DNA of 64,000 nt from Algoriphagus sp. AK58 (GTDB taxonomy: Bacteria; Bacteroidota; Bacteroidia; Cytophagales; Cyclobacteriaceae). Positions 33,350 to 41,856 of the stretch are shown here, one piece after another; the first letter of the stretch is position 1, and each line of letters opens with the position of its first letter. The DNA is taken from the NCBI RefSeq assembly GCF_014324365.1, contig NZ_QEIG01000018.1, positions 1 through 64,000 on the forward strand, given 5' to 3'. The notes under the pieces are model-generated. The model saw only the letters and a list, made by a program, of their open reading frames with translations, was not told the origin of the DNA and ran no database searches. The position numbers and the translations under genes are program-made.

Positions 33350-35876
33350 ATCTGTTCCTCATGGGAGCGCCGCCTCCACCTTGTTGGTTTTCGATTTGAC
33401 CTCCGCCTTCTCCATCTTTCAGGTCATCGTTGTTGATGGATCTTCTTCTTTTAGGTCTCTGATCCATGCTCATTTTTCCAATACGGTAGGTAAAGTTCAC
33501 CTTGAAATTCATGTTTTGAATTCTGTTGGTGCTGTTTTGGATGATAGTAGGAGTATTGATTTCGTTTCTTATCACAAACTCTCTCATCAGAAAATTTTCC
33601 GCTCCAAAACCCAGCGAACCTCTTTTTTCCTTTAGCTGCTTGTTGAAATTCAATCCATAAGCTGCAAAACCTCCGGAAGTTCCCTGCAACTGAACTTGAC
33701 GTCCACGGGCAAAGGAGAACAATTGGACCTGCCAATCTTTTGGCAAGGTGTAATTACCAAACACTCTTCCACTCACCACAAATCCTTCATTTTTAGCCGC
33801 AAACTGAGGATCCGTCAATCCATTGTCCAGCATCGCATAGTACAAATCCATGCCTCCATTCAAGGAGAATTTGTTATTGATATTGACGTTGAAAAACAAA
33901 TTGGTACCTACTGCCTGCTCTCTACCGATATTTTCATAGGTAGTAAAAATGATTCCATCATTCTGAACAGTTCGGATAGGCTGAATTGAACCTGTCGTAT
34001 TTCGGTAGAAACCTGTGAAGTTGAGGGTTGTTCCTTTGATAAAGGTGCTATATCCCAACTCGTAGTTATCTGTCAACTCCGGTTCAAGTTCAGGATTACC
34101 CTGAGAAAGCTGCTGAGGGTTGGATGCCTCGATGTTTGGATTCAAAAATCTCAAAGAAGGTCTTTGAATCCTTCTGTTGTAGGCAGCTTTAATCATATTC
34201 CCATTCTTCAACTTTCTGCTTGCATTAAAGCTAGGCACCAAAGTCCCGTAAGAGGGAATTTCTGCCTCAAATTCAGTTTTGAAATCTGCATTGATCGTAG
34301 TGTACTCGTATCTCAATCCAGGTTTCAAAGTATAATTCTTCAAAAACTGAAAAGTATAAGAAAGGTATCCTGCAGTTACATTTTGATCATAACTGAATTC
34401 ATTGCTTAATCTGGGATCCTCTAACTCCACAAATTCACCGGTAGCCCCTTCAGCCAAGAAGTAAGAGAAATCAGAATAGGCTTTTCTAAGGATATTCTTT
34501 GCTCCATATTCTATGATTTGGGTGCCCTTTTCATCCAATGGAGTCACATAGTCTATCTGTACAGTAAACTCTTCGTTTCGGCTTGGGTTCACGTTTCTCA
34601 AGCGAGAGAATATGTCCTCCAAATCCTCTTCAAAGAGAGTATTGGTGAATGAATTTTCTCGGTTATTTCTGGAGTAAAGGGTCAGAAAACTCAACTCTTT
34701 ACCTCTTTTTTCAAATGTTTTGGTGTAGTTAAGACTCACATCCACTGAATTAGAATTGTCAATGGTGTTGGTCTCCCTGTTTTGACTTCCTCTCAAGACA
34801 TCATTTAGGAAGTTTTGAGTCAAGAAATCATACTGCCAGTTTTCAGAATTTCTGATTCCGAAGTTTACAGCACCTGTAATGAAGTTGTACTGGTCAATTT
34901 CATAGTCAACTCCAAAGTTGTATCTACCAAAGATATCTCTGCGCTCGGTATCGGCAGATTGAACTGATCTGGAAACACTGCCATCAGCATTATTGGTGAT
35001 TTGCTGATTTTCAAAACTTCCCAAAATATTATAGCCTGCTCTTCCAAAACCACCTAGGGTAAAGCCCATTTTCCCTTTTCTGGCACTGCCTTGAAGACCC
35101 AAGTTTGAACCTCTCAAGCCTGCCCCCGAATTGATATTCAAGGTCATTCCCTGAAGGTTGTTTTTCTTAGTTACGATGTTGATCACACCGGAAGTACCCT
35201 CAGCGTCAAATCGGGCAGATGGGGAAGTAATAACCTCTACAGCCTTGATTTCATCTGCGGGGATTTGCCGTAAAGCATCCGCGATAGAAGAAGCAGCAAT
35301 GGCAGAAGGTCTGTTGTCTATCAACACCAAAATATTGGCACTTCCTCTCATGGATACGTTTCCGTCCAAATCCACAGAAAGCATAGGCACTCTTCTCAAT
35401 ACATCCGTTGCATCACCACCTGCAGTGGTCCTGTCATTTTCAGCTTTGTAAATGGTCCGGTCTACTCGTTCCTCAATGAGTTCCCGCTGTCCTTGAACAG
35501 TCACCTCCTCGAGAGCAACTCCTTCATCAGACATGGCGATTTCACCAAGATTGATATCACTTTCCAAGGAATTGACATTTACTGTTCTTTTGACGGTTTC
35601 ATATCCTAGGAAGGTCAACTGCAATTCGTAGGTACCTGTGGAAAATCCGGTGATAAAGAAAGTGCCATTTCCGTCAGCTACCGCTCCAGCAGTAGACACA
35701 TCACTACCAGTTTTATAAAGTGCAGCAGTAGCATATCCAACCGGCTCACCGGTTTTCAAATCTTTGGCCACACCGATAATCCTGGCTGGCTCTTTTTTCT
35801 CCACAGTCTGTTGAGCCTGTGTTATTCCGAGGCTTGAAAAGGTAAAGAATAGTACTAGATAGAGTAGTTTTTTCAT
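33348..35876 (-). CDS. TonB-dependent receptor / outer-membrane beta-barrel family protein
   Basis: An 842-residue outer-membrane protein of the Bacteroidota family with an N-terminal carboxypeptidase-regulatory-like domain. Signal peptide residues 1-22 (MKKLLYLVLFFTFSSLGITQ), regulatory beta domain about 30-115 (RIIGVAKDLKTGEPVGYATA), plug about 120-230 (DVLRRVPMLSVDLDGNVSMRG, VEVITSPSARFDAEGTSGVIN) and barrel to the end. The tail is Arg/Gln/Gly-rich (QGGGGAPMRNR), unlike the aromatic C-terminus of classical porins. The start MKKLLYL was chosen for the signal peptide. It is divergent from the two-component system and probably transports or senses a large substrate. Confidence 0.9.
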   Translation of the reverse strand: MKKLLYLVLFFTFSSLGITQAQQTVEKKEPARIIGVAKDLKTGEPVGYATAALYKTGSDVSTAGAVADGNGTFFITGFSTGTYELQLTFLGYETVKRTVNVNSLESDINLGEIAMSDEGVALEEVTVQGQRELIEERVDRTIYKAENDRTTAGGDATDVLRRVPMLSVDLDGNVSMRGSANILVLIDNRPSAIAASSIADALRQIPADEIKAVEVITSPSARFDAEGTSGVINIVTKKNNLQGMTLNINSGAGLRGSNLGLQGSARKGKMGFTLGGFGRAGYNILGSFENQQITNNADGSVSRSVQSADTERRDIFGRYNFGVDYEIDQYNFITGAVNFGIRNSENWQYDFLTQNFLNDVLRGSQNRETNTIDNSNSVDVSLNYTKTFEKRGKELSFLTLYSRNNRENSFTNTLFEEDLEDIFSRLRNVNPSRNEEFTVQIDYVTPLDEKGTQIIEYGAKNILRKAYSDFSYFLAEGATGEFVELEDPRLSNEFSYDQNVTAGYLSYTFQFLKNYTLKPGLRYEYTTINADFKTEFEAEIPSYGTLVPSFNASRKLKNGNMIKAAYNRRIQRPSLRFLNPNIEASNPQQLSQGNPELEPELTDNYELGYSTFIKGTTLNFTGFYRNTTGSIQPIRTVQNDGIIFTTYENIGREQAVGTNLFFNVNINNKFSLNGGMDLYYAMLDNGLTDPQFAAKNEGFVVSGRVFGNYTLPKDWQVQLFSFARGRQVQLQGTSGGFAAYGLNFNKQLKEKRGSLGFGAENFLMREFVIRNEINTPTIIQNSTNRIQNMNFKVNFTYRIGKMSMDQRPKRRRSINNDDLKDGEGGGQIENQQGGGGAPMRNR

Positions 35877-36135
35877 GGTTTCGTTTTCAAATAAGGGCAT
35901 TTGCTTAATTGATACCCCAAAGTTGAAGGCATTGTTTCGAGCTAAAAAATGTAATAGACCAGCCCTATGCATTCATCGACAAATACCCACAAAATGGGGA
36001 TTAACCTAACAAATCTGCCTCTAACCACCTTTATGGGACAAAATCACCTGTTCATGGGTAGATTGAAAGTGTTGGTAGATTTGATTTGAGAGAAAAAAGT
36101 AAAATCGCTTAGTTTGGACATTGAATATCAAGCGC

Positions 36136-37218
36136 ATGCTATCGATCACCCCTAAAAAGAATCTTTCCATACTGGTACATATCCTCGGCTGGATTATGCT
36201 TTGTGTGGTTTTGCTGATCCTTTCTCCACTTTCTTGGAGAATGGGAGAAGTAGAGCTTCCTGTTCAATTTTGGTGGAAACAGATTTTCTTGGTGTCTATG
36301 CTGATCCTGATTTTTTATTCTAACTCCGGAATCATCGTACCCAAAATTCTCCTCAAGGGTAAAAATTACCTTTACCTCTTGATCATCGTGGTTGGTGCGC
36401 TTTTATTTTATGGGCTTATCGTGTATTTCGAGCAGTTTTCCCTTTACAGTGAAAAAATGCATCAGGTTTTCAATCCTGACAGACCCTTTAATCCCAAAAA
36501 GAGATGGCTGCCTGGAGATGTATTTCAACTACTCCTGTACCTGATATCTATTGGTCTTAGCACATCAGTTTCCTTGGTCCAAAAGTGGCAAAAGGACGAA
36601 GCCATCCGCAGGGAATTGGATCGGCAGCGAATCAATACCGAATTATCGTATCTGAAAGCTCAAATCAATCCCCACTTTTTCTTCAATACACTCAATAACA
36701 TCTACGCCCTTACTAATCTGGATGTGAGCAAAGCTCAGGAGGCCTTGCTCAAACTCTCCAGAATGATGCGGTACGTACTTTATGAAAATCAGAAAAATGA
36801 AACCCTGCTAAGCAAAGAGGTACGGTTTATCGAAGATTACATAGAGTTGATGAAAATGCGCCTCTCCAGCAAGGTCAAATTGAACATTCAGATCGACGAG
36901 CCCAAGGAAGATTTGGTCATCGCTCCCATGCTGTTTTTGCCTTTCTTGGAAAATTGCTTCAAGCACGGGATCAGCTCACAAAAAGAAAGTGAGATCAAAA
37001 TCAAGATGGAAATCATGGGAGAAACGGTCTTCTTTGAAACCAAAAATCACATCTTCCCTATCAATCCGGATAGTCCTGAAGCCAAAGAAAACGGGATCGG
37101 ATTGGTCAATACCCAACGTAGGTTGAGCTTGCTCTATCCTGAAAAACACCGTCTAAAATTTGGTAAAGACGAAGCCAATGACCAGTATTGGGTAAATCTT
37201 ACCATCAATCTGGCATGA
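36136..37218 (+). CDS. LytS/YehU-type sensor histidine kinase
   Basis: A 360-residue inner-membrane kinase of the His_kinase (PF06580-like) group. Four membrane helices lie in the first 150 residues, followed by a cytoplasmic domain. The phosphorylated His lies in LKAQINPHFFFNTLNNIYAL and the ATP-binding N box in FLPFLENCFKHGIS. ENGIGLVNTQRRLSLLYP is the G box. The ATG start at 36136 is preferred; a TTG at 36121 is also in frame. It overlaps the downstream LytTR regulator by four bases (ATGA) and is its cognate partner. The signal is not evident. Confidence 0.92.
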   Translation: MLSITPKKNLSILVHILGWIMLCVVLLILSPLSWRMGEVELPVQFWWKQIFLVSMLILIFYSNSGIIVPKILLKGKNYLYLLIIVVGALLFYGLIVYFEQFSLYSEKMHQVFNPDRPFNPKKRWLPGDVFQLLLYLISIGLSTSVSLVQKWQKDEAIRRELDRQRINTELSYLKAQINPHFFFNTLNNIYALTNLDVSKAQEALLKLSRMMRYVLYENQKNETLLSKEVRFIEDYIELMKMRLSSKVKLNIQIDEPKEDLVIAPMLFLPFLENCFKHGISSQKESEIKIKMEIMGETVFFETKNHIFPINPDSPEAKENGIGLVNTQRRLSLLYPEKHRLKFGKDEANDQYWVNLTINLA

Positions 37219-37961
37219 AAATCAAATGCGTAGCCATCGATGATGAGCCGCTCGCGCTCGAGCTGTTGACCAAATTTATCCAGCAAACCGCCTTTCTCGA
37301 TTTGGTAGGTAAATTCTCCAATGCCATCGAGGCCTTAGGATTTATTAATCAGAATGAAGTCCAACTGGTCTTTATGGACATCCAAATGCCCGATCTCTCA
37401 GGGATGGAACTGGCAAGAATCCTTGACGGTAAAAAGAATTCGGATAAAACCCGAATCATCTTCTGCACGGCCTACCATCAATTTGCCATTGAAGGATACA
37501 AGGTGGATGCGTTGGATTACCTGCTCAAGCCTTACAGCTATGAGGATTTCCTTAACGCAGCCACCAAAGCCTACCAGTATTTTGACCGGATTCTTAATCA
37601 GGAAAGTGCCAAACCAGCACTTGAATCCAGCACTCAGCCGGAGTATATTTTTCTGAAAGTCGAATACCAACTCGTCAAAGTGATGCTGCGGGATATCACC
37701 CATGTGGAAGCCTACAAGGATTATGTGAAGGTTCACCTGAAATCCAAGCCCAACCCCCTTTTGTCTTTGACCAGCATGAAAAATATGGAGGAATTGCTTC
37801 CTTCCGACAAGTTTATGCGTGTGCATCGCTCCTTTATTGTGGCGCTGGACCATATCGACTCCGTCTCCAAAAACGTGATCCAAATCGGCAACCAGCAAAT
37901 CGCCGTGGGAGACAATTACAAAGACCAATTTTTGGAATTTTTGAGTCGGTGGATAAGTTGA
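37215..37961 (+). CDS. LytTR family response regulator
   Basis: A 248-residue response regulator. The receiver domain (about 1-120) has the acidic pair DDE at residues 9-11 and the phospho-acceptor Asp55 (LVFMDIQMPDLSG), with the KPYSYEDF Lys near residue 110. The LytTR DNA-binding domain (about 145-245) contains ITHVEAYKDYVKVHL and FMRVHRSFIVALDHIDS. It binds DNA when phosphorylated by the upstream kinase. Its targets cannot be seen. Its stop codon TGA lies at the start of a degenerate 3' repeat tail. Confidence 0.94.
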   Translation: MKIKCVAIDDEPLALELLTKFIQQTAFLDLVGKFSNAIEALGFINQNEVQLVFMDIQMPDLSGMELARILDGKKNSDKTRIIFCTAYHQFAIEGYKVDALDYLLKPYSYEDFLNAATKAYQYFDRILNQESAKPALESSTQPEYIFLKVEYQLVKVMLRDITHVEAYKDYVKVHLKSKPNPLLSLTSMKNMEELLPSDKFMRVHRSFIVALDHIDSVSKNVIQIGNQQIAVGDNYKDQFLEFLSRWIS

Positions 37962-37994
37962 GTCAGTAATTAGTGGGCAGTCGCAGTAGGCAGG
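37959..37994 (+). repeat. 3' repeat tail of the LytTR gene (theme C)
   Basis: Begins with the stop codon. The string GGCAGTCGCAGTAGGCAG differs in one base from GGCAGTTGCAGTAGGCAG in the slyD tail. Sense orientation relative to the gene. Confidence 0.6.
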
Positions 37995-38294
37995 TCTTTA
38001 AAAGTATGAACGCTGAATTGAGAAGGCTAAAAAAATAGATCTACTCCGAATTTTAAGTCCCAACCTTTTAGCTTTCAGAATTTAATGTGAAGTGCATAAG
38101 ATCGCTTCGTCTCAGGTTTGCCCTCCAAAAAAACCTTTGGCTTTAAGTTTTGCTCCTCGCGATGATGATAGATTCAACCACTGTGACTGATCACTGCTTA
38201 CTTTTTCGGCTTTCTGACTTTATCTTTCAGACTTCCAATGCTGCCGACTGCGACTGAACACTGATCACTCCCTACTGATCACTATCTTTATCCT
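37995..38294. other. Gap between LytTR and the deaminase gene, with theme-C copies in reverse
   Basis: A 300-bp gap. At 38178-38201 and 38241-38286 theme C recurs in the opposite orientation (GACTGATCACTGCTTAC; AACACTGATCACTCCCTAC). Between them, 38098-38114 and 38151-38168 resemble a decayed copy of a dispersed repeat that I recall from other genomes (GCTTCGTC ... CTCCTCGC), which I cannot confirm. TATCTTTA (38284-38291) is a near-consensus -7 box directly before the deaminase ATG. Confidence 0.45.
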
Positions 38295-38771
38295 ATGACA
38301 GATACTCAGAAAAACTTCATGCGCCAAGCCATCGAATTGGCAAAAAATGGAATGGAAGCAGGCAATGGTGGACCTTTTGGCTGCCTGATCGTCAAAGACG
38401 GACAAATCGTAGGACAAGGCTCCAACATGGTCCTAAAAACAAACGATCCCACCGCTCACGCTGAAATCGTCGCCATCCGTGAGGCTTGCAAAAACCTGAA
38501 TAACTTCCAACTGGAAGGCTGCGAAGTCTACACGTCCTGCGAACCCTGTCCCATGTGTTTGGGGGCGATTTTTTGGGCAAGACCAGCCAAAGTATACTAC
38601 GCTTGCACCAAAGAAGACGCTGCCGATGCGGGATTTGATGATGAGTTTATCTATCAGGAAATTGAAATCACTCCTGAAAAGCGGCAGATCCCAATGATTG
38701 CTATGATGCGGGAGGAAAGCTTAAAAGCTTTCGAGCTGTGGAAAGAAAAGGGAGATAAGACGCTGTATTAG
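38295..38771 (+). CDS. Guanine deaminase-like cytidine/deoxycytidylate deaminase family protein
   Basis: A 158-residue nucleoside/base deaminase of the CDA fold. The zinc site is His55 with catalytic Glu57 (HAEIVA) and Cys85/Cys88 (PCPMC). The long C-terminal part (EDAADAGFDDEFIYQEIEIT ... FELWKEKGDKTLY) is like Bacillus guanine deaminase (GuaD), not tRNA adenosine deaminase (TadA). It would turn guanine into xanthine in purine catabolism. Upstream lies a gap of reverse theme-C repeats; its stop codon TAG starts a different tail. It is monocistronic. Confidence 0.88.
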   Translation: MTDTQKNFMRQAIELAKNGMEAGNGGPFGCLIVKDGQIVGQGSNMVLKTNDPTAHAEIVAIREACKNLNNFQLEGCEVYTSCEPCPMCLGAIFWARPAKVYYACTKEDAADAGFDDEFIYQEIEITPEKRQIPMIAMMREESLKAFELWKEKGDKTLY

Positions 38772-38858
38772 GGCAGGGAAGTTGGGGAGTAAGGAGGTCG
38801 GGGAGTTGAGAAAAGAAGATAGTTTTGAAAGTCAGAAAGTTGAAGTAAGAAAGCTAAA
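38769..38858 (+). repeat. 3' repeat tail of the deaminase gene (theme F)
   Basis: Begins at the TAG stop. Degenerate units of roughly 9-11 bp such as GGGAAGTTG, GGGAGTAAG, GAGGTCG, GGGAGTTGAG, then AAAGTCAG, AAAGTTGAAGT, AAGAAAGC. No exact copy is elsewhere in the window. Confidence 0.55.
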
Positions 38859-38913
38859 GATGCCCGATGAAATCTGAGAAAATCGGGGCTTTCTGATTGC
38901 CTCACCTAAAAAT

Positions 38914-38941
38914 AAAAAAAGCCCAGCCATTTCTGACTGGG
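38914..38941 (-). terminator. Terminator of the beta-propeller lipoprotein gene
   Basis: On the minus strand CCCAGTCA and TGGCTGGG pair around GAAA, then C and TTTTTTT follow. It closely resembles the terminator at 40173-40200. Confidence 0.9.
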
Positions 38942-38976
38942 TAATGGGACTTGGTCAGTAGAAAGGAAAATCAACT

Positions 38977-40104
38977 TTATTTAAGCGTGCAAAAAAGCAA
39001 CAAAGGCGAATTTTGATCTATTGGTGTTTTAAATTTTTTAGACAGGGCCTGGATTTGAGAATCTGACATCCGCTCCAGTTTTTCTTGGTTTACAGTGAAA
39101 ATCAATTCATCTCCTCGCCCCTTTCCAATAAGTAAAAGATCTACCTCCACATCTCCGATTTTTACGGTACGGAAGGTCTTGGTTTCCCCTGTGCTTTTTT
39201 CAATAATTGATTTCAAAAAATCGCCATTTCGAAACGAACCTAAATAGTAGGAGATTAAATAATATCGATCTGATTCAACAATTCCGAAAGAGTGAGTTTT
39301 TCTATTCTCATCATTTTGAATCAAATCAAACATTCGATTTTGATCGTTTGCGACTTGTTTTAATTCCGACTCGGTAATCGAAAAACTCTGAAAATCAACA
39401 AATAAATCCTCCTTTCTGGTTAAATATCTGTCATATCGTTCTATTTTATTACCAAGAGGGTAAACCACAGAAATCAGCTCGTTCAAAACAGACATGGATC
39501 GATCATTCCCAAATCCAAGACCCTCAAATTCTTTTTCTATTGGGACTTTAAATTCAAATTTATTGGATGAAATCTCGTAGGTTAAAAACTTATACCCCGA
39601 GCTCCCACTGGTTTGAAAAAGTATTTCATTTCCTCTTAAAAACGAAAAGGAGAGTAGCGTAAACGCAACTTCTTTTTTAATTGGAATCTCCCTCCAAAAG
39701 GCAAAAGATTCGGAATACACGATCATCTTCCTCGATTTCCTATCCAAAATAAAAATCTCATTGCTTTCAGGGTTTACCTTTAAGTCCCAGATTTCCAGAT
39801 ACTCACCCGGACCTTCTCCCACGGAATGAATTACAGGTTTAAAAACTCCTTTGGAACTTACTAATCCAACCTGCTGTCTTTTGCCATCCAAGATTAAGTA
39901 ACCTTCTTCATATGGGATGACTCTGTAGACTGCCAATGGTAATTCTTCTCCGGAAAGATTCAACGGCATTGCCTTTGAAAAGACATCTTCAAATCTGATT
40001 GATTGAGATTTGGGCAAAACTGTTATCGTATTGGCCTTTATGCTTGGGTCGATTGATTTACATCCCAAAGAAAAAAGGAGGACAAAAAAGACTAAGTTTC
40101 TCAT
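38977..40104 (-). CDS. 6-bladed beta-propeller lipoprotein
   Basis: A 375-residue lipoprotein (lipobox LFSLGC, Cys15) matching the 6-bladed beta-propeller group common in Bacteroidota. Blade motifs are YRVIPYEEGYLILDGKRQQV, the conserved HSVGEGPGEYLEIWDLKVNP and SNEIFILDRKSRKMIVY. The function is unknown, with surface ligand binding likely. It is probably monocistronic. A 7-bp perfect palindrome sits directly before the ATG, and two nearly identical terminators flank it. Confidence 0.85.
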   Translation of the reverse strand: MRNLVFFVLLFSLGCKSIDPSIKANTITVLPKSQSIRFEDVFSKAMPLNLSGEELPLAVYRVIPYEEGYLILDGKRQQVGLVSSKGVFKPVIHSVGEGPGEYLEIWDLKVNPESNEIFILDRKSRKMIVYSESFAFWREIPIKKEVAFTLLSFSFLRGNEILFQTSGSSGYKFLTYEISSNKFEFKVPIEKEFEGLGFGNDRSMSVLNELISVVYPLGNKIERYDRYLTRKEDLFVDFQSFSITESELKQVANDQNRMFDLIQNDENRKTHSFGIVESDRYYLISYYLGSFRNGDFLKSIIEKSTGETKTFRTVKIGDVEVDLLLIGKGRGDELIFTVNQEKLERMSDSQIQALSKKFKTPIDQNSPLLLFCTLK

Positions 40105-40120
40105 TTACATTCTAATGTAA
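40105..40120 (-). repeat. Perfect short palindrome touching the lipoprotein start codon
   Basis: TTACATT-AG-AATGTAA ends at the base before the ATG. It could bind a regulator or form a small RNA hairpin that hides the start. Confidence 0.5.
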
Positions 40121-40172
40121 GTTCTTTCTAAATACCATCTCCTAAAAACTTATTCAATCTTTTATTTGTGGC

Positions 40173-40200
40173 AAAAAAACCCGACCATTTCTGATCGGGT
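40173..40200 (-). terminator. Terminator of ffh
   Basis: On the minus strand ACCCGATCA, GAAA and TGGTCGGGT form a nine-bp stem followed by TTTTTTT. Same design and loop as the terminator at 38914-38941. Confidence 0.9.
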
Positions 40201-40224
40201 AAAATGGGGTTATTCCCATATCAA

Positions 40225-40259
40225 TCTCGTAAATCGTAAATCAAAAATCGTAATTACGT
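40225..40259 (-). repeat. 3' repeat tail of ffh (theme A)
   Basis: On the minus strand it starts directly after the TAA stop and reads GATTTTTGATTTACGATTTA, a degenerate run of GATTTACGA units. Confidence 0.6.
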
Positions 40260-41600
40260 TTACCTTCTTCCCATCCCCGGAGGCATCATCCGACCCAAAG
40301 CCTGCTTGGCACCACCCATCTTGTTCATCTGCTTCATCAGCTTGCGCATGTCGTCAAACTGCTTCATGAGATTGTTGACTTCGGTGATGGTTCGGCCAGA
40401 TCCGTCGGCAATACGTTTTCTTCGACGCCCGTCGATTATGTCCGGATTCTGACGCTCCTTTGGAGTCATACTGCGGATGATCGCTTCGATCGGCTTGAAG
40501 GAATCGTCATCAATATCCAAGCCTTTCATCGCCTTACCCATTCCAGGGATCATCCCGATCAGGTCCTTGATGTTACCCATCTTTTTCACCTGCTCCAGCT
40601 GAGAAAGGAAATCATCAAAGTTGAAGTTATTCTGACGGATTTTGGCGTTGATTCGCTTGGCTTCCTCTTCGTCAAAGGACTGTTGTGCACGCTCTACGAG
40701 GGAGATCACGTCACCCATGCCGAGGATCCGCTGCGCCATACGATCGGGATGGAAGACGTCCAGGTTTTCCATCTTTTCACCCGTGGAGATGAATTTGATG
40801 GGCTTGTTGACTACGTGACGGATCGAAATCGCCGCACCACCACGCGTATCACCGTCCAATTTGGTCAGGACTACCCCATCAAAATCCAATCGCTCGTCAA
40901 AGGTCTTGGCCGTATTCACCGCATCCTGACCTGTCATCGAGTCTACGACGAAAAGTGTCTCGGAAGGATTGAGTGCTTTTTTCAACTCCTCAATCTCCTT
41001 CATCATTTGCTCGTCCACCGCCAAACGACCCGCAGTATCGACTACGACGGTTTTTTTACCGGTCTTCTTCGCATAGGCAATCGCATTGTTGGCGATTTGA
41101 AGCGCATTTTTATTTTCAGGTTCGGCATAGACCTCCACACCGATCTGCTCCCCGAGCACTTTCAGCTGGTCAATCGCAGCAGGACGGTAGATATCACAGG
41201 CCACCAATAGCACCTGTCTGCCCTGCCTTTTCAAAAAACTACCGAGCTTTCCGGTAAATGTCGTCTTACCCGAACCCTGCAAACCTGATATTAGGATCAC
41301 AGCAGGATCACCACTGAGTTTGATGTCGACTTTGGAACCGCCCATGAGTTTGGTCAGCTCCTCTTGGGTGATTTTTACCAGGAGTTGACCCGGGGAAACA
41401 GAGATCAACACGTCCCGGCCCATGGCCTCGTCCTTGATCTTGTCGGTGACTTCCTTGGCTACTTTATAGTTGACGTCGGCATCAATCAGGGCTCTTCTGA
41501 TCTCCTTTACGGTGGATGCGACGTTGATTTCGGTGATTTTTCCGGTTCCTTTCAGGGTTTTGAAAGCCCGGTCCAGCTTCAAACTTAAATTATCAAACAT
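40260..41600 (-). CDS. ffh: Signal recognition particle protein Ffh
   Basis: The SRP GTPase (446 residues) that binds SRP RNA and signal peptides and delivers nascent membrane proteins to FtsY. N domain about 1-90, G domain about 95-295 with GLQGSGKTTFTGKLG, VVDTAGRLAVD and TKLDGDTRGG, and a Met-rich M domain (about 300-446) ending QALGRMMPPGMGRR. The length is typical. A TACTTTTG promoter box lies just upstream. The stop is followed directly by a theme A tail and then a terminator. It is monocistronic. Confidence 0.97.
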   Translation of the reverse strand: MFDNLSLKLDRAFKTLKGTGKITEINVASTVKEIRRALIDADVNYKVAKEVTDKIKDEAMGRDVLISVSPGQLLVKITQEELTKLMGGSKVDIKLSGDPAVILISGLQGSGKTTFTGKLGSFLKRQGRQVLLVACDIYRPAAIDQLKVLGEQIGVEVYAEPENKNALQIANNAIAYAKKTGKKTVVVDTAGRLAVDEQMMKEIEELKKALNPSETLFVVDSMTGQDAVNTAKTFDERLDFDGVVLTKLDGDTRGGAAISIRHVVNKPIKFISTGEKMENLDVFHPDRMAQRILGMGDVISLVERAQQSFDEEEAKRINAKIRQNNFNFDDFLSQLEQVKKMGNIKDLIGMIPGMGKAMKGLDIDDDSFKPIEAIIRSMTPKERQNPDIIDGRRRKRIADGSGRTITEVNNLMKQFDDMRKLMKQMNKMGGAKQALGRMMPPGMGRR

Positions 41601-41622
41601 GCTGCTTTTCGGCTATTTGGTG

Positions 41623-41630
41623 CAAAAGTA
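41623..41630 (-). promoter_or_regulatory. Promoter -7 box of ffh
   Basis: TACTTTTG on the minus strand, 22 bp before the ffh ATG. Confidence 0.65.
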
Positions 41631-41670
41631 ATCAATTTGGGCGTTTGGGAAGGAAAATATATGGGAAATA

Positions 41671-41763
41671 AGAAGGAAGACGGAAGTCTGTTCGATGTCC
41701 AATGTCGGATGACCGATGACCGATGCGGTAAAGCGGGAAGACGGGAGACCGAAGACCGAAGGA
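41671..41763. repeat. Theme B repeat between ffh and yfhO
   Basis: Degenerate units include GTCGGATGACCGATGACCGA and GGGAGACCGAAGACCGAAGG. It shares TGTCGGATGACCGATGA with the copy at 58789-58860, and the order of sub-blocks is the same in both. It lies between divergent genes, so unlike the other tails it does not follow a stop codon. Confidence 0.6.
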
Positions 41764-41856
41764 ATGAAAAATCTGTGAGAACATCTTGAAATCTTATCTT
41801 CTCGCTCTTTCCCACGAAATCCCTAATTTGCACCCTGAACGTATCTCACGGCCTGC

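Noticed and set aside
40683..41210. 175-codon plus-strand frame opposite ffh
   Set aside because: Complementary-strand artefact of a conserved gene.
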